Below, one piece after another: positions 1 to 8,700 of a stretch of DNA of 64,000 nucleotides. Position 1 is the first letter of the stretch. The number at the start of each line of letters is the position of its first letter. This DNA comes from Capnocytophaga ochracea DSM 7271 (GTDB taxonomy: Bacteria; Bacteroidota; Bacteroidia; Flavobacteriales; Flavobacteriaceae). A program made the position numbers and the translations under genes. The stretch lies in the NCBI RefSeq assembly GCF_000023285.1, contig NC_013162.1, forward strand, positions 248,001 through 312,000, given 5' to 3'. Below the pieces are notes generated by a model. The model did no database searches. It saw only the letters and a program-made list of their open reading frames with translations, and was not told where the DNA came from.

Positions 1-381
1 CAACAAGACTGGGTACTAATGCGTTACGCCGATGTACTCCTAATGAAAGCAGAAGTAGAAAACGAACTTTCAGGAGCCTCTGCCGAAGTGTATAACTATA
101 TAAACCAAGTACGCACAAGAGCAGGAATGCCTAATCTACCAGCAGGTCTTTCTAAAGAGAATATGAGAACCCGCATTCGCCACGAACGTCGGGTGGAATT
201 GGCTTTTGAAGGCGAGCGCTATTTCGATCTTAAACGTTGGAAAATTGCCCCTCAAGTGCTCAACAATGTTACTGACGGTATCGTAGCACGTAAGTTTGAA
301 TCCAAACACTATCTATGGCCTCTACCTCAATCAGAAATTGATAAAAACAGAGGTATTTTAGTTCAAAATCCTAATTATTAA
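1..381 (+). CDS. SusD/RagB-family outer-membrane lipoprotein, C-terminal part (cut by window edge)
   Basis: The reading frame is open from the first base and ends at a TAA, giving the last 126 residues of a SusD-like glycan-binding lipoprotein; the start lies outside the window. The segment shows the usual SusD C-terminal signatures: RYADVLLMKAE, then NQVRTRAGMP, then RHERRVELAFEGERYFDLKRW, and a closing PLPQSEIDKN..GILVQNPNY. SusD proteins sit on the outer face of the outer membrane and deliver glycans to a TonB-dependent SusC porin. The next two genes encode a GH110 and a GH20 enzyme on the same strand, so this is the end of a polysaccharide-utilisation locus that probably targets host glycans. 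The family is certain; the substrate is inferred from the neighbours. Confidence 0.93.
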   Translation, partial: QQDWVLMRYADVLLMKAEVENELSGASAEVYNYINQVRTRAGMPNLPAGLSKENMRTRIRHERRVELAFEGERYFDLKRWKIAPQVLNNVTDGIVARKFESKHYLWPLPQSEIDKNRGILVQNPNY

Positions 382-382
382 C

Positions 383-413
383 TTGTAGGGGCGAATTGCA
401 TTCGCCCCTACAA
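383..413. repeat. Perfect palindromic intergenic repeat (GGGGCGAA type)
   Basis: Two perfect 14-bp arms (383-396 and 400-413, beginning TTGTAGGGGCGAAT) enclose a 3-base loop, two bases after the susD stop codon. No T-run follows, so it is a poor Rho-independent terminator. A relative sharing TTGTAGGGGCGA occurs at 23327-23352, which suggests a dispersed REP-like element rather than a local terminator. Confidence 0.75.
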
Positions 414-461
414 AACAAACCTTTTTTAAACAGCCTCTTAACTTATTATCTATTGAAAATA

Positions 462-2156
462 ATGAAAACTCTTTCCATTGCCCTATGCACCGCATTGCTA
501 TGCTTGGCATCGTGCAAAACAGCCGTTACTACCTCTGCTACACCCGCTCAAATGGAAGTAAGTAGCCATAAACATATCGTCCTTAACAAGGATACCTATC
601 ATTTTTATCTCAACCAAACTACCGATAAAGAACTCTACATCTCCAACCACGACCAAACCAATCCCAAAAAAGTAGGACTTTATCTCGAAAACTTAAACGA
701 TGTAGTGATTGACGGCAGTAACAGCGAATGGCTCTTTCACGGCACTATCTTGCCTATCGTAGTGAAAAACTGTACCAATATCACTCTTAAAAACTTTTCG
801 ATAGACTTTGCAACCCCTCATTTGCGTCAGTTGCACATTACCGAAGTAGATGCAAAAAATAACACGGTAAAAGCCCAACTATACCCCGAAGGAAACTATA
901 AAATCAAGGACGGGAAACTCTTCTTCACTGGCGAAGATTATGAAGAAACTCCCTTTGGAGGTATGATATTCAGAGCTGACAAACGTTTGGCTTATAAGCG
1001 AGCTGACGTAAATTTTAACCCTACTAAAATTACCGAAATAGCTCCTAATGAGTTCCGCATCGAAGGCATAGGTGCTAAACCTTATTTGGAAAAAGGAGAG
1101 CGTTTTGTATTGCGCACCTACACACGTCCTACACCTGCCATTTTCGTTACTGAAAGCAAGAACGTAAAGTTAGAAAATATAACTGTGCATAACACCCAAG
1201 GTATGGGACTCTTAGCGCAACTCACCGAAAATATAACCCTCAACCGCTTTCGCGTAGCTTTAAAAGAAGGCACCGAACGCTATTTCACTACCCAAGCCGA
1301 TGCAACTCACTTTTCTGCTTGCAAAGGACTCATACGCTCTGAAAACGGACTCTATGAAGGTATGGCTGATGATGCTATTAACGTACACGGCACTTACCTA
1401 AAAGTAATAGCTCGTGAAGACAATCACACTATCAAAGCGCAGTATATGCACCCCCAATCGTGGGGATTCCTCTGGGGCAATGTAGGTGATAAAGTGCAGT
1501 TCATTGCCTCCAAGACAATGGACGTTATCGGTGATAAAACCTATCGCATTCAAGCTATTAAAGCCGTTGATAAACCTACCGAAGTAGGTGCTAAGATATT
1601 TAAAATCACTTTTGATGAAATACTACCTACCGAAGTAAATCCCGATACACCTTGTGGGGTAGAAAACCTTACTTGGACACCTGAGGTGATTTTCAAAAAC
1701 AATATAGTGCGTAACAATCGGGCTCGTGGGGCACTGTTTAGCACTCCTAAAAAGGTCGTCTGTGCCAATAACACCTTCGACCATACTCACGGCACTGCTA
1801 TCTTACTCTGTGGCGATTGTAATGGCTGGTATGAAACAGGTGCTTGCCACAATGTTATCATCAAAAACAACCACTTCATCAATGCACTTACCGCTAATTA
1901 TCAATTTACGAACGCTATCATTTCCATCTATCCCGAAATCCCCAACTTAGAAGCACAACAAAAGTATTTCCATTCTAATATTACTATTGAAAACAATGTG
2001 TTTGAAACTTTTGATGAGCCTATTCTCTATGCCAAATCAGTAGAGAATCTCATTTACCGCAATAATAAAATTATCAAAAATCAAGAGTTCAAACCTTTTC
2101 ATTGGAATAAAGAACGTTTTAAGTTAGAACGCACTAAGAATGTAAAGATTGATTAA
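462..2156 (+). CDS. GH110 alpha-1,3-galactosidase, lipoprotein
   Basis: This 564-residue protein resembles GH110 exo-alpha-1,3-galactosidases, which remove terminal alpha-1,3-galactose from blood-group B or linear alpha-Gal structures. I chose the ATG at 462, not an upstream TTG in the same frame, because it starts a lipoprotein signal MKTLSIALCTALLCLASC with Cys at residue 18. The body is a right-handed parallel beta-helix, seen as repeated 'N-hydrophobic-I' turns (NVVIDGSN-like, NITLKNFS, NVKLENITV, NVIIKNNHF, NITIENNVF). The acidic segment GMADDAINVHGTY is typical of the family's active-site region. The residues after Cys (KTAVT) lack the acidic surface-export pattern, so a periplasmic location is likelier. 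The enzyme lies between SusD and a GH20 hexosaminidase, consistent with stepwise removal of host glycan caps. Another beta-helix glycosidase family is possible but less likely. Confidence 0.82.
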   Translation: MKTLSIALCTALLCLASCKTAVTTSATPAQMEVSSHKHIVLNKDTYHFYLNQTTDKELYISNHDQTNPKKVGLYLENLNDVVIDGSNSEWLFHGTILPIVVKNCTNITLKNFSIDFATPHLRQLHITEVDAKNNTVKAQLYPEGNYKIKDGKLFFTGEDYEETPFGGMIFRADKRLAYKRADVNFNPTKITEIAPNEFRIEGIGAKPYLEKGERFVLRTYTRPTPAIFVTESKNVKLENITVHNTQGMGLLAQLTENITLNRFRVALKEGTERYFTTQADATHFSACKGLIRSENGLYEGMADDAINVHGTYLKVIAREDNHTIKAQYMHPQSWGFLWGNVGDKVQFIASKTMDVIGDKTYRIQAIKAVDKPTEVGAKIFKITFDEILPTEVNPDTPCGVENLTWTPEVIFKNNIVRNNRARGALFSTPKKVVCANNTFDHTHGTAILLCGDCNGWYETGACHNVIIKNNHFINALTANYQFTNAIISIYPEIPNLEAQQKYFHSNITIENNVFETFDEPILYAKSVENLIYRNNKIIKNQEFKPFHWNKERFKLERTKNVKID

Positions 2157-2203
2157 TGCACCCTAACAGAATATTACCAAAGCCTCTTTTGCATCGCCAC
2201 AGT

Positions 2204-2222
2204 TCCCCCTCTTTAAGGGGGA
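2204..2222. repeat. C-rich palindrome in GH110-GH20 gap
   Basis: CCCCCT (2205-2210) and AGGGGG (2216-2221) form a hairpin around CTTTA in the 112-bp gap between the GH110 and GH20 genes. It belongs to a loose family of C-rich intergenic palindromes also seen at 41753-41769, 43113-43133 and 45463-45482. A related sequence lies inside a coding region at 39167-39196. No T-run follows it. Confidence 0.5.
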
Positions 2223-2268
2223 GAGAGGGAAGCATTTATACTTTTATAATCATTCATTTTCTTATATT

Positions 2269-3714
2269 ATGTCTAAACTATTTTACATCTTACTATTTTT
2301 AGCCTTACCACTTTCCGCACAAATCAATGTGGTACCACAGCCTAATGAGATAACTTATCATAAGGGTACTTGTCCGATAAGTACCAAAATTACCTATATA
2401 CAGGATAAGTTCATCAATAATCCCGAAGGCTATCAGCTTATCTTCAAACCTAACCAAATTATCATCAAGTTTGCTACCGAAGCAGGAAAGTTCTATGCCG
2501 AACAAACCTTCAACCAACTTGTTTTTGGGGCAGAGGTAACACACAAAAAATCTTTGCCTTGTCTTACCATTACCGATGCGCCTCGTTTTGCTTATCGTGC
2601 CTTAATGATTGACCCCGCTCGGCATTACTGGAAGATAGACGATATTAAAAAATACATTGATGTAATGGCTCATTACAAGTTCAATTACTTACATTTGCAC
2701 CTCACCGACGACCAAGGGTGGCGTATAGAAATCAAGAAATATCCTAAACTCACCGAAATAGGGAGCAAACGTTCCGATTTCGAAGGTTCTAAACGCAATA
2801 ACGAAGGCTTTTATACCCAAGAGCAAATAAAAGATCTCGTACTATACGCTCTTCAGCGCAACGTACAGTTAGTGCCTGAGTTCGATGTACCAGGTCATAG
2901 CGATGCTGCCATAGCTGCTTATCCTTTCCTCAGTTGCAACGATACCCTCATTGGGGTACGCACTACCGCAGGTGTTTCTAAGAATTTGTTGTGTGTAGGC
3001 AAAGAAGAAGTCTTTACATTCATCGATGATGTCATTACCGAATTATCAACTATTTTCCCCTCCCCTTATTTTCATATCGGGGGTGATGAAGCCCCTATGG
3101 ACAAGTGGCTTGAACACTCCCCTACTCTCAAACTCAAACAAAGCCTTCACACTACCAATAACCAACAACTGATGAGTGAGTTTTTCAAAAGGGTAAATCA
3201 ATCATTAGAGAAAAACCACAAGCGTCCTCTTATTTGGTTAGAGTTAGAAGTCCCCTCCTATCCGAAAAATAGTGTGATGTATCTATGGCGAATGCGTACT
3301 ACTCCGCAAGTATTGGAGCGCGCTAAAAAAGATAATTTCAAACTGATTTGTTCCCCCGGTGAATACGCCTACTTCGATTATCCACAAGCCAAAAACGATT
3401 TGCCTAATGTAGATTGGATGCCTACCCTGACCCTACAACGCGTATATGAATTTAATCCCGCCTTTTCGCTCACAGCCGAAGAAGAAAAGCAATATATTTT
3501 AGGAGTTGAAGCTACTTTGTGGGGCGAAAGTGTGAAAGATGTATTCCGCGCTTTTTATATGACCTATCCTCGCGCTTTAGCCTTATCCGAAGCAGGGTGG
3601 ACAGAGATGCCTAAGCGTGATTGGCAACAATTCACCCAAAAGTTAGACCTCCAATTGCAATATTTGCTACACAAAGGCATTAATTATCGTCTCCCAGTAG
3701 AATTGCATCAGTAA
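2269..3714 (+). CDS. GH20 beta-N-acetylhexosaminidase, secreted
   Basis: A 481-residue hexosaminidase that releases terminal beta-linked GlcNAc or GalNAc by substrate-assisted catalysis. A short signal peptide, MSKLFYILLFLALPLSAQ, has no lipobox Cys, so the protein is probably periplasmic. Residues ~19-105 are the small alpha/beta GH20b domain (starts INVVPQPNEIT). The TIM barrel follows, with YLHLHLTDDQGWRIEI, PEFDVPGHSDAAIAAYP, and the catalytic Asp-Glu pair in HIGGDEAPMDKW (D273, E274). Late barrel elements EATLWGES and YPRALALSEAGW are present. The length is short for the family because no extra C-terminal carbohydrate-binding domain is attached. The preceding GH110 and SusD genes suggest cooperation on host glycans such as mucin O-glycans or glycosphingolipids. 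Confidence 0.95.
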   Translation: MSKLFYILLFLALPLSAQINVVPQPNEITYHKGTCPISTKITYIQDKFINNPEGYQLIFKPNQIIIKFATEAGKFYAEQTFNQLVFGAEVTHKKSLPCLTITDAPRFAYRALMIDPARHYWKIDDIKKYIDVMAHYKFNYLHLHLTDDQGWRIEIKKYPKLTEIGSKRSDFEGSKRNNEGFYTQEQIKDLVLYALQRNVQLVPEFDVPGHSDAAIAAYPFLSCNDTLIGVRTTAGVSKNLLCVGKEEVFTFIDDVITELSTIFPSPYFHIGGDEAPMDKWLEHSPTLKLKQSLHTTNNQQLMSEFFKRVNQSLEKNHKRPLIWLELEVPSYPKNSVMYLWRMRTTPQVLERAKKDNFKLICSPGEYAYFDYPQAKNDLPNVDWMPTLTLQRVYEFNPAFSLTAEEEKQYILGVEATLWGESVKDVFRAFYMTYPRALALSEAGWTEMPKRDWQQFTQKLDLQLQYLLHKGINYRLPVELHQ

Positions 3715-3729
3715 CCATCTATTAGTAAA

Positions 3730-3965
3730 TGTCAGTTCAATATATATAATACTGATATAAAGTTGTATTTACATTGTAATTTGTGAAATCCAGCAACGCA
3801 GTTGCCAATCCGTGTCTATCACATTTGTCAATTATCAATTGTCAATTGGGCTATCCGTGCAATCCGTGTAATCTGTGCGAGACTTTCAGGCAACTTGTTG
3901 CCTTTCTCTTTGATTTGTAAAGATTTGTAGTTTTTTTATAGCGTAAGCTACACTTTTCTTACCTC
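3730..3965. repeat. Dispersed hairpin repeat A, copy 1
   Basis: This ~235-bp sequence is strongly similar to 37651-37885. Conserved parts include GTTCAA..ATATATAATACTGAT, the hairpin GCAACGCAGTTGC, the phrase TCCGTGTAATCTGTGCGAGA, an AGGCAA..TTGCCT hairpin and a TAGCGTAAGCTACAC hairpin. Three hairpins in a conserved order suggest a non-coding repeat or small non-autonomous mobile element. No ORF is conserved between the copies. It opens the 1191-bp gene-free interval 3715-4905. Confidence 0.75.
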
Positions 3966-4082
3966 AATATATAATATTATTTTTAAATTGCCTGTCGCAC
4001 TACGACGACCTAACTCCTCTGAGCTTCTCCTAAAACTCCTACGAACCTCCGCCAGTGTACCTCTCACTTTTCCGTCATTATA

Positions 4083-4232
4083 TTCCCCTTCGAAGATAGC
4101 CAGACACAGCTGAGTATTTGCCTTACAAGAGCGGAGTATGTGTAAGGGGGGAGGTTTCCTCCGCTTTTCCGTTCCTACATTCCCCCCTTTGAAGGTAGCC
4201 AGCGACAGCTGGGTATGTGTAAAGGGGGATGT
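4083..4232. repeat. Degenerate direct repeat pair with AGCTG core
   Basis: Two related segments (about 4083-4150 and 4187-4232) share CCCC followed by GAAG.TAGCCAG..ACAGCTG.GTAT and then GTGTAA.GGGGG. The second is flanked by CCCCCCTTT and AAAGGGGG, so it could fold as a long hairpin. It looks like an intergenic repeat of unknown role. Nothing in this interval resembles a gene. Confidence 0.45.
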
Positions 4233-4237
4233 TATCT

Positions 4238-4487
4238 CCTAGTGCCTATGGCCTAAGGCCTAGTGCCTCTTCCTCTTTCTTTCGTCTCGAAACCCTGTTT
4301 TTAACATTTTTAGCACTGTTGTATTATATTATGAATCAACTATTTATATACCCTTTCTATACCAATCGTCCAAGATTCGTATAAGCTTCCTATAAGCTCT
4401 CTATAAGCTAACCCCACCCTCCTTACACCCTTTTTTCACCAAAATTCCTCTCAACCTTCTTCTGAAATCTTCCGTTTCCTTCCGATA
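4238..4487. repeat. Dispersed 250-bp repeat B, copy 1
   Basis: This copy matches 24599-24849 along its length and 37271-37502 over its last ~220 bp. Shared landmarks are CTAGTGCCTATGGCCTAAGG (copies 1 and 2), TCGAAACC..TTTTAACATTTTT, AAGATTCG, then three units TATAAGCTTCC, TATAAGCTCTC, TATAAGCTAAC on an exact 11-bp period, then CCTTTTTTCA.CAAAA. There is no conserved ORF. See copies 2 and 3. Confidence 0.85.
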
Positions 4488-4515
4488 GCTCAGATGTGTC
4501 ACTTTTAGGAGTAAA

Positions 4516-4582
4516 CACTTTGCCAAAGTTAATCGCCCGTCGTGCTACGACTGCCTGTGCGGCTCGCACCTTTGGCAAAGTT
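4516..4582. repeat. Inverted repeat C with a second repeat inserted
   Basis: Arms ACTTTGCCAAAG (4517-4528) and CTTTGGCAAAGT (4570-4581) are perfectly complementary and enclose an inner hairpin GTCGTGCTACGAC. Compared with the copy at 24886-24934, this one carries about 17 extra bases including GTGCGGCTCGCAC. That sequence belongs to another repeated unit in this window (24530-24584, 54137-54180), so one repeat appears to be nested in another. Confidence 0.75.
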
Positions 4583-4600
4583 AATTATTAGTATTTCTGG

Positions 4601-4704
4601 CATTCTCTCATTCTCTCATTCTCTCATTCTCTCATTCTCTCATTCTCTCATTCTCTCATTCTCTCATTTCCTCATTCTCTCATTTCCTCATTTCCCCATT
4701 TTCT
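4601..4704. repeat. 8-bp tandem repeat CATTCTCT
   Basis: Eight exact copies of CATTCTCT (4601-4664) are followed by about five degenerate copies (CATTTCCT and variants) to 4704. Related CATTTCCT/CATTTGCT runs occur at 22060-22090 and 37595-37650, and in reverse complement near 54186-54225. This is probably slippage-prone intergenic DNA ~200 bp upstream of the thioesterase gene. Confidence 0.9.
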
Positions 4705-4862
4705 AATTTCCTCATTTTCTCATTTTTCCCCGCTCGTATGGCTCACACACCTATTTTATTTCAATTTCTGTACCGTCAGAGGTACAATTCTTTTTTAAAG
4801 AAAATTTTGTGCGTTTGCTCTATTCTGTCCCATAAAAAGTAAGTAAATAGAAAATAGTTTTA

Positions 4863-4870
4863 TATCTTTG
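4863..4870 (+). promoter_or_regulatory. Candidate -7 element for thioesterase gene
   Basis: TATCTTTG matches the Bacteroidetes -7 consensus TAnnTTTG and ends 35 bp before the ATG at 4906. No clear TTTG lies 19-21 bp upstream, so only the -7 half is supported. Confidence 0.5.
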
Positions 4871-4905
4871 CATATTCAAAAATAAATTATCATTAAAAGT
4901 ATATT

Positions 4906-5667
4906 ATGGAAGATAAAACAATTTTCACCGAAACTTATAAAGTGCGCAGCACACAAGTAAACCTTAACAATCAACTCGGGTTATATGGCGTATTAGGTAT
5001 GTTGCAAGATATCGCTGCCGAACACGCTTCACTTTTAGGGTTCGGTTATGAAGAGTTAGTAAAAAAAGGATTCTTTTGGGCACTCATACAGCAAAAACTA
5101 AAAATGCACTATTGGCCTCAATGGAATGAACGTATCACCGTCAAAACGTGGTCTCTCCCTGTAAAAGGAGTGTATGCTTTTCGCGAATTCGAACTTTTTT
5201 GCAACGACCAAAAAATAGGTGAATGTGCTAGTACTTGGATTACCTTAGATATTCAGACACGTCGCCCCATTGAGCTTACTGACCGCCAAGAAATCTTCTC
5301 TCCTCGTACCGAAGGCGGACTCTCTTTCCATACCGACCGTATCAATCTCCCCGAAGGTATGTATCAAGTAAACGATTTTAAAGTGCGTGTAAGCGATTTA
5401 GATGTCAATTCACACGTAAATAATGTAAAATACACTCAGTGGGCACTCGATATGATGACAGAGCGCAACCATCGCGAGTTTGTTATTAAAGAATATGATA
5501 TCAATTTCTTATCCGAAACTTTTATGGGAGACGAAATGCAAGGATTTAAAAGCAAAGGTAAATACATCGACGATGCTCATAACTTGGTAGAAACTTATCT
5601 GTACGCACAAAAAATAGGTGCTCCTAAACCTGCGTTCATATCTCGCTGGATTGCTGAACGAATTTAA
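4906..5667 (+). CDS. Acyl-ACP thioesterase (FatA/FatB family)
   Basis: A 253-residue soluble protein of the acyl-ACP thioesterase family (double hotdog fold), which releases fatty acids from acyl carrier protein. The N-terminal hotdog is visible as VNLNNQLGLYGVLGMLQDIAAEHASLLGFG, ending in the VKTWSLPVKGVYAFREFEL strand pair. The second half begins near VNDFKVRVSDLDVNSHVNNVKYTQWALDMM, a typical hotdog 'NxHVNNxxY' signature. There is no signal peptide. The length is typical of bacterial members. It stands alone on the plus strand, convergent with the giant adhesin gene and separated from it by a shared bidirectional terminator. Acyl-chain specificity cannot be read from the sequence. Confidence 0.9.
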   Translation: MEDKTIFTETYKVRSTQVNLNNQLGLYGVLGMLQDIAAEHASLLGFGYEELVKKGFFWALIQQKLKMHYWPQWNERITVKTWSLPVKGVYAFREFELFCNDQKIGECASTWITLDIQTRRPIELTDRQEIFSPRTEGGLSFHTDRINLPEGMYQVNDFKVRVSDLDVNSHVNNVKYTQWALDMMTERNHREFVIKEYDINFLSETFMGDEMQGFKSKGKYIDDAHNLVETYLYAQKIGAPKPAFISRWIAERI

Positions 5668-5688
5668 ACTATTTATTACTTTTAATAA

Positions 5689-5722
5689 AAAACCCCTGCG
5701 AAGTTTCCTTCGCAGGGGTTTT
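5689..5722. terminator. Bidirectional Rho-independent terminator
   Basis: Perfect 15-bp arms (5689-5703, ending CCCCTGCGAAG, and 5708-5722) enclose the loop TTTC, with A-rich and T-rich flanks on both sides. It lies between the convergent thioesterase and giant adhesin genes and can serve both. Confidence 0.95.
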
Positions 5723-5743
5723 ATTTATTATAGATATTACTTA

Positions 5744-8700
5744 CTATCTATACAATGTGAAGTGACCCATATATTCTCGTGCATCTTCACCGTCTTCGTG
5801 AGTCTTCAAGACGTACCAGTAGTCACCCGCTGGTAATTCTTTACCGTCATAACGTCCGTCCCATTTTTGTCCTGAACGCAACGTTGTGATATAACGTCCG
5901 TAGCGGTCGTAGATATCTACAGTCAAGTTTGGATAACTGCGGAATCTATCAGGATCCCAACCATCGTTGCTACCATCATCATTCGGTGTAAAGAAGTTAG
6001 GTGGTACTGACTTCATAAACTCTTTCTCGATGCGCAAGTCGGCTTCACAACCATTTGCATCTTGTACAGTAGCGGTTACCACTTTGTATACTCTTCCGTT
6101 TACTATACGGCTGGTTGGGTCAGTAGGTTTAAGAGTATACTCATTGCTTCCATTTTCGTAACTTCCGTTAAAGTAGTAAGTGTATGGAGGATTACCTCCT
6201 CTTGCTTCTACTTTTATAAGGTTCAATTCACGTGGGTCGCTCTTGTCTTTCAATTCCAATCCTGGGTAACGTTCTATATCAAAACGTTGTGCAATAGTTT
6301 CCTGACAAGTAGATGCTACACCTGCTCCGCGATAGAATACAGTTATATATTGGTTCGTTCCTGGTTCAATAGGAGCTGTCTTAGCTCTATTACCGTCAAA
6401 CGATTCAAATGGTCTCGCATCACGCGCATCAGTACTATTGATAGCATAGCTTGTATTGCTTCGTGTGAGTGCACCGTCCAAATTGTTGAACGTTAGCATC
6501 AAGTAACCTGTCGTCCAAGTAGTAGAAACAGTAGAACAGTTAAAGCCTTTTTCAAAAGTAGCATTGATGCTTGGTGCAGCGGCTACTGTTATTTCTAAGG
6601 TTTGTGAACAGATACCAGAGTCACCATATTCTAATTGGTATCTACCTGGTGCTATTCCTGTTCTAGATACTACTGTACCTGTTGCTACACTGCTTGAAGT
6701 TCCTATCACATTACCTGATGGGTCTTTCAACGTATAGTTGTATGGTGCACGTCCACCTGTGAATCGGAAGCTTAGAGCTCCGTCATTAGTGCCGTAGCAA
6801 GTTTCTGTTACGGTGCTTGCGTGAGCTATCAACTGTTCAGGTTCTACAATGGTAAAGGTGCGTTCTACTTCACAGCCTATCACATTGTCTTTCACCTTCA
6901 CAATATATTGTCCTTTTGGCAAGTTAGTGAACTTATTAGTTCCATCAAAAGTTCCTGCCTCTGGTGAGATAGTAAATGTATAGCTTCCTGTACCACCTGT
7001 GGTTGCATAAGTAATCGTACCATCATTCACACCATAACAACTCATATCAGTTTTAGTAGACGATACTGTAAGATTTGTATAAGCTTCTACATCTACCGTT
7101 ATAGTACGTGTACAACCGTTATTATGTGCTATGGTAACAGTATGAGTACCTGGTGTTACTATAAAGCGTCCTGAAGCTTGTGGTGCTCCTCCATCTATAC
7201 TATATGATACATATCCTGCATATTTTGAATTAGAAGAAGCTACAATAGTATTCACTACGGTATTATTACCACAACTGTACTCTACGGTAGCAGTAGCTTG
7301 TAAGTCTACCCCTTCCTTGATTGTTACCGATACTTCGGTAGTACAGCTTCGAGCGTCTTTCACGTAGATAGTGTAAGTACCAGAAGCTAATCCCGTATAG
7401 AGGGTCTTGCCTACTGTCCAAGTTACATTATCTATTGAAGTACTGTAAGAAGCAGTTCCTCCTTTGATAGTGATAGATACTGTACCATCATTACCACCTT
7501 TACATACCTCATCAGTTATCTTGTCTATTGAAGCCTCTAATAAAGTAGGTTCTTTAATTTCAAAGGTAGTATCAGTATAGCAACCATTTTCATCTTGAGC
7601 TCTTACAATATAGTTACCTCTTGCTAATTTAGTGAAGTAACCACTATCTACAAATCGGTCTAATCGTGGACTGATAGCGTAAAGGATTCTTCCTGTACCT
7701 CCTGTTACGGTTACCGAAATAGTACCATCGGCTTCACCATTACAGCTAATATCAGTACTTGCAGTAGCTACTGAAAGTGGTCCTGCCTCTCCAATATTTA
7801 TAACTGTACTAGTTTGTACACAGTCTACACTAATTACTTCCACTTGGTAAGTACCAGAAGACAAACCTCCAAATGCCCAATCAGTAGCATTTTCTTGGGT
7901 GGCAGTAGCTGTTTGTGCTACACCTCCTTTATACAATTTGTATTGGTAATTACCCAAAGCGCCAGTGGCTGAGAAAGTAATCTTAGCTGTACTATCTCCA
8001 TTACATTTTACATATGCCTCAGAAGTATCTACGTGTAATTGTAATGGTTGTAATGCTTCTATCGTTATCTTGTTAGACAACTTCGATTGACAACCGTGGC
8101 TATCTATCACATAGAACTCGTACTCTCCTACTCCTGCTTGAGTGCTATTTCCTGTAAGTGTTGTAGTAGTTGTACCGTTGGCTACCATATAGTAAGTATA
8201 ACCTGGAGTACCACCTGTTACAGTAATTGAAATAGTAGCTTGTTGCAAGCAAGTAAGCGGTTTAGCAATTGAGGCAGTTACCTTCATTTCACGAGGTTCA
8301 TCAATGGTTACTGGAATAGTAACATCACAACCCCAACCATCTATAATCTTCACGTTATATGAACCTGCATATAGGTTAGTGAAAGTAGTGCTAGTTTGTG
8401 CACCTCCTATTTGTGCACCTCCCACATTCCACAATTCGTAAGCGTAATTACCACTTCCTCCTGTTGGGCTCACCACTGTTATTACTCCTGTTCTATCGTT
8501 GAAGCAATTCAAAACAGTAGTTGGTGATATGCTTGCCGAAATAGGTGCTGGTGGTGCCATTACTACATTAGTAGTAGTTGAACAACCTCCTCGGTCTGTT
8601 ACTTCTACCGTATAGGTATTGGCAGTCAATCCTTCAAATAAGGTAGTGGTGGTATAGGTACCATAAGTAGCGTGAGGAGTTCCTCCCACTAACAAGCGGT

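Noticed and set aside
396-461. Upstream extension of the GH110 reading frame
   Set aside because: It starts within the 383-413 palindrome and puts 22 residues before a clear lipoprotein signal. The ATG at 462 is preferred.
3715-4905. Degraded insertion sequence in the long intergenic interval
   Set aside because: No transposase fragment or terminal inverted-repeat pair with a target duplication could be recognised. The content is short hairpin and tandem repeats instead.
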